Positions 1-4,302 of a stretch of 5,060 bases of DNA are shown here, one piece after another. Within the stretch, counting starts at the first letter, position 1, and every line of letters begins with the position of its first letter. This DNA is from Deltaproteobacteria bacterium (GTDB lineage: Bacteria; Desulfobacterota; WTBG01). Location: the NCBI GenBank assembly GCA_013139225.1, contig WTBG01000130.1:1-5060 (forward strand), given 5' to 3'. Under the pieces are notes generated by a model. That model did no database searches. It was not told where the DNA came from and saw nothing but the letters and a program-made list of their open reading frames with translations. Both the position numbers and the translations under genes were made by a program.

Positions 1-246
1 AACTTCGAACGGACAAGCTGTTCCTATCAGCTCTACGAACACATTGAGATCAAGGACGGTGAGCGTTCTTTCCCTTGCCCATTCAAGCCAATCCTTGACC
101 AGATACAAAAAGGTATGGGCACCTACAAGATCAACTGGGACGATGTGCACAATAAATGGTGCATCCCTGTCTGGTCGGGCTTTGCAAAGAATGTAGGCGT
201 AAAAATAAAGGTTGAACCAGGTGATACCTGTAGAGTGTATATATAG
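1..246 (+). CDS. 3' end of an unidentified protein gene (5' truncated by window)
   Basis: Frame 1 is open from the first base to a TAG stop at 244-246, giving the last 81 residues of a protein. No start of the gene is visible. The tail is hydrophilic to mixed, with four cysteines (in the contexts TSCSY, FPCPF, KWCIP and DTCRV), three tryptophans (WDD, KWC, VWSG) and a C-terminal VKIKVEPGDTCRVYI that reads like paired beta strands. I see no signal peptide, membrane segment or catalytic motif in this part. The codons use many C-ending third positions and look like genuine coding sequence, and a terminator-like hairpin follows at once, which supports a real gene end. I do not recognise the family. 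A small cysteine-containing domain of an enzyme or metal-binding protein is possible but cannot be argued from 81 residues. Confidence 0.72.
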   Translation, partial: NFERTSCSYQLYEHIEIKDGERSFPCPFKPILDQIQKGMGTYKINWDDVHNKWCIPVWSGFAKNVGVKIKVEPGDTCRVYI

Positions 247-249
247 TAT

Positions 250-269
250 AGAGAAACAAATCTCTTTTT
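250..269 (+). terminator. weak intrinsic terminator after the upstream gene
   Basis: A 5-bp stem (AGAGA at 250-254 with TCTCT at 261-265) with a 6-nt AACAAA loop runs into a T tract (265-269). It lies 3 bp after the stop codon of the upstream gene, the right place for a terminator. The stem is short and AT-rich, so on its own it would be inefficient. Confidence 0.4.
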
Positions 270-542
270 ATCCTTTGCATTTGCTTTAAAATGCCAATAG
301 ATTAAGTTTATAATACCTATATTTGCTTACTTTAGGTACCGCCATATTTTGACTTTATTGCTTTGTTGATTGTGCATACCATAATAAGTAGCCCTGTTCT
401 ACGACAATCATTTAAAGTAATCTTCATCCTTTTCATATAGGGTATCCCGTGGTGTAGAATTTGTTAAAACAAAGATTCGTTAAATGAATGAAATAAAAAG
501 CTATGAATGTTTTCAGGACACTTTACAATAGCCTAAGGAATA
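270..542 (+). other. AT-rich non-coding gap and possible leader of the first propeller gene
   Basis: About 270 bp with frequent stops in all frames and no convincing gene. It holds one modest promoter candidate (358-385), a small GGGTATCCC inverted repeat near 439, and a weak 5-bp pairing (GCTAT at 500-504 with ATAGC at 528-532). I compared it with the conserved cores I know for T-box, TPP, SAM, c-di-GMP, fluoride and glycine leaders and found no match. Because a strong terminator hairpin follows it and precedes the gene start, it could be a regulatory leader of unknown class or carry a small RNA. Confidence 0.4.
358..385 (+). promoter_or_regulatory. candidate sigma70-type promoter
   Basis: TTGCTT (358-363) and CATAAT (380-385) are separated by 16 bp. 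The -10 box matches TATAAT at five of six positions, but the -35 box matches only the TTG. Transcription from here would give a leader of roughly 190 nt ending in the hairpin at 543-585. In AT-rich DNA such boxes arise easily by chance, so this is only a candidate. Confidence 0.22.
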
Positions 543-585
543 CCTCACTTTCTATTAACCCTATAAGAAGGTGAGGCTTTTTTTT
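543..585 (+). terminator. strong intrinsic terminator / possible attenuator in front of the first propeller gene
   Basis: Bases 543-553 pair with 566-576 over 11 bp, with a single G-U wobble. The loop is 12 nt (554-565), and the structure is followed by C and eight T residues (578-585). This is a textbook rho-independent terminator shape. It ends only 4 bp before the Shine-Dalgarno site and 16 bp before the ATG at 602, so transcripts starting upstream would stop before the gene unless the hairpin is prevented. It could therefore be an attenuator, or the terminator of a small RNA in the gap. I found no clear anti-terminator partner by eye. Confidence 0.7.
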
Positions 586-589
586 AAGA

Positions 590-596
590 AAGGAGG
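590..596 (+). promoter_or_regulatory. Shine-Dalgarno site of the first propeller gene
   Basis: AAGGAGG lies 5 nt before the ATG at 602 and fixes that start. It sits just downstream of the T tract of the terminator hairpin, so the ribosome binding site itself is not part of the stem. Confidence 0.8.
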
Positions 597-601
597 GCAT
601 T

Positions 602-2377
602 ATGAGGAAAGAAACATTCAAAACTAGATTAACAACTTTCAGCTTTTTGGCGTTTATTACACTATCATTCATCCTTTTACACTGTGGGCAATATAAACAT
701 ATACCTGATGCACTAGAAAACTTTTCAGCCAAAGATGGAACTATTTGGGAGAGGGTGAGCAAACCCGGTTTCGGTAACGAAGAGAATGTGTCGGTAGTAG
801 CAATGGCAGAGTATAAGGGACGTCTCTATGCGATGGTGAGAAATGATGAAAAAGGTGTTGAGGTATGGAGAACTGCTGGCACTGGGTGGAAACAGGTACT
901 CTTTCCCAATAATGTGACTAATGGCATCTATGGAAATCACATGATCAACAATCATATGGGAGCAATGATTGCTTTTAAGGACAAACTCTATTGTGGATTC
1001 TCCTCTGGTATACAGGGCAGCTACCTTAGATCATCTGGCTGTGAAGTGTGGAGATATGATGGCAGAACCTGGGAACCGGTTATTTCAGACAAGAAAGATA
1101 CGGAAGAGACAGGGAACATTACTGCAATTTCAGGGTGTGAAAATAATGACGGGGATAGTACTGCTCAGATAATTGATGAGACCAAGAATTGGGATATCGA
1201 TCAGTGGGCTGGTGGGGTGCTGCAGATCACCTCAGGCGAGGGGAAATACAGACGGTTCGATATAATCAGCAATACCTCTGATACACTCACCATCCAGCAA
1301 AATGAGGTTGCAGGAAATTCAGGGAGTGAATATACCATCTGTGACAGTAAACACTACGTCAATCCCTTTCCACCCCACGAGTACGATCTTGGAAAAGTGG
1401 AGGTAGGTGATAGTTATGAGATTGGAACCGGCCAAGACGAAAACGGTTTCGGTGACTACTGGAACAAGGCCATCCCGCAGATGACCACATTCGACAATAA
1501 GTTGTATGTGAGTACCGTGCTCAACTATGACTACGGGGGACAGGTGTGGTACACAGAAGACGGTGATAACTGGACGGTTACTCAGCCGCCCTACAGTCTT
1601 GGTATTTTCCATACCGACCCTGCTTATCCAGATTCAAAAAAACCAGTTACCAGGGGTATCCCTGGTTTGGGTCCATGTGATGTTTCAGGCTCTGAGATAC
1701 TCTATGCAGGGTGTCTCGGTTCTGATGGTAACTTAGGAGGCTGCGCCCGAATGGCCAAACTCACCGAAACCGGGTGGGAGTTTATCGTTCACGTGGATGT
1801 GGATGATAACGATACCGGCACCAATGAAAATGGATTCGGTGATGGTATGGACTGTACCATGTTTAACGGCAACTTCAATGCATGGAGCCTTGCCTGTTTT
1901 AAGAGTAATCTCTATGTGGGCATTCAATCACTGGGGGGAGCACGTGTGTTGTATACGCCCAATGGGAGCTCTGAAGACGGCAACTGGTTTTATAGTGCAG
2001 GAGGAGATTCACTACTTCCCAATGGATTTGACGGAGTAGTAAATGAAGGTGCCTCTGACTACTTGGAAGAAACCGTCTATCAAAACATTGCGGTGAATAT
2101 CTTCCCTTTTGAGGACTATCTCTATGCCGGATTAACCTGTATTTATATGCTTGATTTTGGAGCAACCGAGGAGTATCTCACAGGCTCTCAGATTTGGAAG
2201 ACGGACGACGGCATAACCTGGGAGCAGGTTACCGATGATGGATTTGGTGATGTTACCGTCTTAAATTTTGAAGCATTTGCCGAGTTTAATAATACCCTTT
2301 ACGTATCAGCGAGCAGGGCAGCCAACACCGTTGGGGATGGTCTGGGAGGAGCAAAGATTTTCAGATTGGTTCAATAA
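602..2377 (+). CDS. secreted, probably lipid-anchored seven-bladed beta-propeller-like protein (paralog 1)
   Basis: A 591-residue protein of unknown ligand. The start is set by the SD at 590-596. Residues 1-27 form a signal peptide: basic MRKETFKTR, then a hydrophobic core ending in LLH before Cys28. The lipobox is atypical (His at -1). Residue +2 is Gly, which in Gram-negative bacteria would favour outer-membrane sorting. Seven LY repeats (Tyr at 76, 130, 302, 368, 438, 508, 567) are preceded by F/YxxxL-type strands. Most are followed by GxxVW and a DGxxW turn, e.g. YTEDGDNW at 317-324 and KTDDGITW at 533-540. The W49-E-R-V strand near the N-terminus supplies the strand missing from the last repeat, as in a velcro-closed propeller. 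Residues 171-248 are an inserted domain. GFG[D/N] turns recur at 57, 282, 411 and 547. The gene has a larger share of AT-ending codons than its downstream paralog. The propeller fold is my inference from the repeats; the function is unknown. Confidence 0.9.
   Translation: MRKETFKTRLTTFSFLAFITLSFILLHCGQYKHIPDALENFSAKDGTIWERVSKPGFGNEENVSVVAMAEYKGRLYAMVRNDEKGVEVWRTAGTGWKQVLFPNNVTNGIYGNHMINNHMGAMIAFKDKLYCGFSSGIQGSYLRSSGCEVWRYDGRTWEPVISDKKDTEETGNITAISGCENNDGDSTAQIIDETKNWDIDQWAGGVLQITSGEGKYRRFDIISNTSDTLTIQQNEVAGNSGSEYTICDSKHYVNPFPPHEYDLGKVEVGDSYEIGTGQDENGFGDYWNKAIPQMTTFDNKLYVSTVLNYDYGGQVWYTEDGDNWTVTQPPYSLGIFHTDPAYPDSKKPVTRGIPGLGPCDVSGSEILYAGCLGSDGNLGGCARMAKLTETGWEFIVHVDVDDNDTGTNENGFGDGMDCTMFNGNFNAWSLACFKSNLYVGIQSLGGARVLYTPNGSSEDGNWFYSAGGDSLLPNGFDGVVNEGASDYLEETVYQNIAVNIFPFEDYLYAGLTCIYMLDFGATEEYLTGSQIWKTDDGITWEQVTDDGFGDVTVLNFEAFAEFNNTLYVSASRAANTVGDGLGGAKIFRLVQ
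683..743 (+). repeat. 61-bp perfect repeat, copy 1
   Basis: This block is identical base for base to 2581-2641. It begins at the TGT codon of Cys28 in paralog 1 and encodes C-GQYKHIPDALENFSAKDGT, the first 20 residues of the presumed mature protein. The base before it (C682 against T2580) and the base after it (T744 against G2642) differ. Confidence 0.97.
1112..1345 (+). other. domain inserted between propeller repeats 2 and 3 (paralog 1)
   Basis: Codons 171-248 break the propeller periodicity. The pattern is TAQI-D-x3-K-x-W, then DQWAGGVLQITSG, a basic/aromatic turn, FDIISNTSDTLTIQ and a closing YTICD. The W-x4-QWAGG...I-SG-G...ISNT...TLT pattern resembles a small all-beta module seen in phage tail-associated and surface proteins (from memory, no search made). 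By hand count 56 of 78 residues are identical in the other paralog. Cys179 and Cys247 bracket the domain. Confidence 0.65.
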
Positions 2378-2397
2378 AAAATACAACAGGTGACAGG

Positions 2398-2481
2398 GGT
2401 GCTGATGGGGAAGAAGACTTTCTTGAGAAAATGATCTCCCGTGAGCGTTATGAGTTGCAAGGTATGTGCTCATACCTTTAA
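2398..2481 (+). pseudogene. possible gene remnant (C-terminal tail without a start)
   Basis: In the frame beginning at 2398, 27 codons before a TAA at 2479-2481 read as GADGEEDFLEKM followed by ISRERYELQGMCSYL. This is charged, protein-like and different from the propeller sequences. The frame is open back to 2293 inside the end of paralog 1, but there the reading is only a shadow of that gene. There is no in-frame start with an SD, apart from an ATG at 2431 that would give a 16-residue peptide. It could be the leftover tail of a gene deleted when the paralogs rearranged, or chance. I cannot name a family. Confidence 0.2.
2459..2478 (+). repeat. 8-bp perfect inverted repeat (intercistronic hairpin)
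   Basis: AAGGTATG (2459-2466) and CATACCTT (2471-2478) form a perfect stem with a TGCT loop, 18 bp before the SD of paralog 2. Only one further T follows the stem before TAATG, so it is a poor terminator. It may act as an mRNA stability or processing element, or as a leaky terminator. Confidence 0.5.
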
Positions 2482-2496
2482 TGAACATCTTATAAG

Positions 2497-2503
2497 AAGG
2501 AGG
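2497..2503 (+). promoter_or_regulatory. Shine-Dalgarno site of the second propeller gene
   Basis: AAGGAGG ends 5 nt before the ATG at 2509 and fixes that start. It overlaps the 10-mer TATAAGAAGG (2491-2500), which also occurs at 562-571 in front of paralog 1, where it forms part of the terminator's 3' arm and adjoining loop. Confidence 0.8.
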
Positions 2504-2508
2504 ATACT

Positions 2509-4290
2509 ATGAAGAGTAAAGAATTAGTCACTGGAGTAATAGTTCTCTGTTTTATTGTGTTGATATTTACTTTTTTAAATTGTGGGCAATATAAACATAT
2601 ACCTGATGCACTAGAAAACTTTTCAGCCAAAGATGGAACTAGTTGGGAAAGAGTGAGCGAACCTGGTTTTGCTGATGAAAACAACTACAGTGTTGTTGCA
2701 ATGAAGGAGTTTCAGGGACGACTCTATGCCATGACCAGAAACGATAATGACGGGTGTGAAATATGGAGGACGGAGGGCAACGGCTGGGAGCAGGTCCTGT
2801 TCCCTGGTGGCGAGACCAACGGTATTTACGGCAACGTCTTAATCAACAATCTCTTTGCCGACATGATTATCTTCAAGGACAAGCTTTATGTGGGATTTTC
2901 CTCGGGGTTCCAGGGCTCAAACCGCAGGTCAACGGGCTGCGAAATATGGAGCTATGACGGAGAAGAATGGGAACCCGTTATTTCAGACAGGAAGGATGTT
3001 GACGAATCGGGAACAATAACGGCAATAGCAGGCTGTGAAGAAAATGACACAGAAACTACAGCACAGATAACCGATTCGAGCAAAAGCTGGCAGCCGGACC
3101 AGTGGGCAGGCGGAGTGCTGCAGATAACCTCGGGCAGCGGCATATTCAGAAAGTTTGATATCATCAGCAACACCTCGGACACCCTTACTATTCAGGACAA
3201 TGAGCTGGCCGGCGAGACCGGCACGGAATTTACCATCTGCGACAGCATCCACTACACCAATCCCTTTCCGCCCTTTGAATACGACACCGGTGCCGTGGAA
3301 GCGGGAAACAGCTATGAGATCGGGATGGGCATCGATGAAAACGGATTCGGCGATTACTGGAACAGGGCCATTAACTGTATGATAATCTTTAAGAACAAGC
3401 TTTATGTCACCACCGGTATCAGCTATGAATACGGGGCACAGGCTTGGTGTACAGAAGACGGCGAAAACTGGACTTTGATAATGCCGGAGCGCAGCTTTGG
3501 TATGTTTCATGATGAGCCTACCTGGCCCGGCGGCAAAAAGCCTGTGGTGGTTACTATTCTCAGCATGTGCCCGTCATCGGTATCGGGCGAAGATGTCCTC
3601 TATGCAGGGGGTACCGGCTCCACGGGAAGCGCAGGGCGCTGTTCCCGCATGGCAAAGCTCACCGACAGCGGATGGGAAGCCATTGTTGATGCAAACGTGG
3701 ATGAAAACGATACCGGCACCAATGAGAACGGTTTTGGCGACGGCATGGGATGCGACATGTATACCGGCAACTTCATGCCCTGGACCCTGGCAGACTTTAA
3801 AAACAGACTGTATGTAGGCATCAATACCATTGGTGGAGCCCGGGTGCTGTATACCCCCAACGGAAGTTCTGAAGACGGCAGCTGGTTTTACAGCGTGGGT
3901 GGGGATTCGGGGATTCCCAACGGTTTTGACGGCGAGGTGAATAAAGGCATGACCGAGGCGATGGCCGATTTGGTAGGTGTGGACTGCTACAAAAACATTG
4001 TTGCAGTACTTTATGCAAATGATGACTACCTGTATGCCGGTTTAATCACTTCATATGTGCCGCCCCTGGGAGCCACGGAAGAACACCTTAGCGGCGCACA
4101 GCTGTGGAAAACAGCTGACGGAGAAACCTGGCAGCAGGTTATTGCCGACGGTTTCGGCGATAAACAGATAACCCATATTCACAGCTTTGTAGAGTTTAAC
4201 GGTGCACTGTATCTTTCAGCCAGCAAAGCTGCCAATTCCCTTGTGGGTGGCCTTGGCGGCTGTAAAATATACCGGATGGTTAAGGAATGA
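2509..4290 (+). CDS. secreted, probably lipid-anchored seven-bladed beta-propeller-like protein (paralog 2)
   Basis: A 593-residue paralog of the preceding gene, with the same architecture end to end. The signal peptide is residues 1-24 (MKSKE, then a long hydrophobic core, TFLN before Cys25). Its lipobox is also atypical, with Asn at -1 and Phe at -3. LY repeats have Tyr at 73, 127, 299, 365, 435, 509 and 568. Asp-box-like turns include CTEDGENW (314-321) and KTADGETW (534-541). W46-E-R-V is the presumed closing strand and residues 168-245 are the inserted domain. Six cysteines (144, 176, 244, 354, 378, 415) match Cys147, 179, 247, 359, 381 and 418 of paralog 1. The 5' end is AT-rich (18 of 72 G+C in 2509-2580; 22 of 60 in 2581-2640), while the body is GC-rich (40 of 60 in 3601-3660), so the gene is mosaic. 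It ends 12 bp before the FrhB-type gene, suggesting an operon. Ligand and function are unknown. Confidence 0.9.
   Translation: MKSKELVTGVIVLCFIVLIFTFLNCGQYKHIPDALENFSAKDGTSWERVSEPGFADENNYSVVAMKEFQGRLYAMTRNDNDGCEIWRTEGNGWEQVLFPGGETNGIYGNVLINNLFADMIIFKDKLYVGFSSGFQGSNRRSTGCEIWSYDGEEWEPVISDRKDVDESGTITAIAGCEENDTETTAQITDSSKSWQPDQWAGGVLQITSGSGIFRKFDIISNTSDTLTIQDNELAGETGTEFTICDSIHYTNPFPPFEYDTGAVEAGNSYEIGMGIDENGFGDYWNRAINCMIIFKNKLYVTTGISYEYGAQAWCTEDGENWTLIMPERSFGMFHDEPTWPGGKKPVVVTILSMCPSSVSGEDVLYAGGTGSTGSAGRCSRMAKLTDSGWEAIVDANVDENDTGTNENGFGDGMGCDMYTGNFMPWTLADFKNRLYVGINTIGGARVLYTPNGSSEDGSWFYSVGGDSGIPNGFDGEVNKGMTEAMADLVGVDCYKNIVAVLYANDDYLYAGLITSYVPPLGATEEHLSGAQLWKTADGETWQQVIADGFGDKQITHIHSFVEFNGALYLSASKAANSLVGGLGGCKIYRMVKE
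2581..2641 (+). repeat. 61-bp perfect repeat, copy 2
   Basis: Identical to 683-743. It starts at the TGT codon of Cys25 of paralog 2. Identity then decays quickly: 2642-2680 still matches copy 1 with scattered, mostly synonymous changes, and beyond that the genes differ widely at third positions. Confidence 0.97.
3010..3243 (+). other. domain inserted between propeller repeats 2 and 3 (paralog 2)
   Basis: Codons 168-245 form the counterpart of the inserted domain in paralog 1. They keep DQWAGGVLQITSG and FDIISNTSDTLTIQ unchanged, and the bracketing Cys176 and Cys244. Differences cluster in the presumed loops (e.g. EENDTETT, SSKSWQP, ETGTEF), as expected for a retained fold with tolerant surface positions. 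Confidence 0.65.
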
Positions 4291-4295
4291 AAGGA
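4291..4295 (+). promoter_or_regulatory. Shine-Dalgarno site of the FrhB-type gene
   Basis: AAGGA lies 7 nt before the ATG at 4303 and directly after the TGA of paralog 2. It supports this start and translation from a shared mRNA. Confidence 0.6.
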
Positions 4296-4302
4296 AACTA
4301 AA

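Larger units (their letters stand above)
2378..2508 (+). other. intergenic spacer between the propeller genes
   Basis: 131 bp with no good promoter and no terminator with a proper T tract. It contains a small AAGAA/TTCTT hairpin (2411-2424), an 8-bp hairpin at 2459-2478 and a coding-like stretch at 2398-2481 that lacks a start. The two propeller genes may be read from one transcript through this spacer. Confidence 0.5.

Noticed and set aside
1..246. Assigning the upstream gene to a cysteine-containing hydrolase or vinyl-reductase type family
   Set aside because: Only 81 residues are visible and no diagnostic motif could be matched with confidence.
334..344. AGGTACCGCC, which recalls part of the T-box core
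   Set aside because: The match is incomplete, no specifier stem is visible, and the terminator lies about 200 nt downstream instead of directly after it.
683..743. The 61-bp repeat as a phage or integron attachment site
   Set aside because: Both copies are in-frame coding sequence with homologous flanks, and there is no integrase gene or inverted-repeat core, so paralogy with conversion explains it better.
2455..2495. TTGCAA with TAATGA or TTATAA as a promoter for paralog 2
   Set aside because: The correctly spaced -10 (TAATGA) matches poorly, and the better -10-like string (TTATAA) is 29 bp away and overlaps the SD region.
2983..3510. Long antisense open frame (175 codons) and similar shorter frames opposite both propeller genes
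   Set aside because: They lie wholly inside strongly coding sense genes, have no SD, and recur at matching positions in both paralogs, as expected of shadows of a repetitive protein.
602..4290. The propeller proteins as sialidases or other glycoside hydrolases because of the Asp-box-like turns
   Set aside because: The turns are one residue short of the Asp-box pattern, and no arginine triad or other sialidase catalytic signature is visible.
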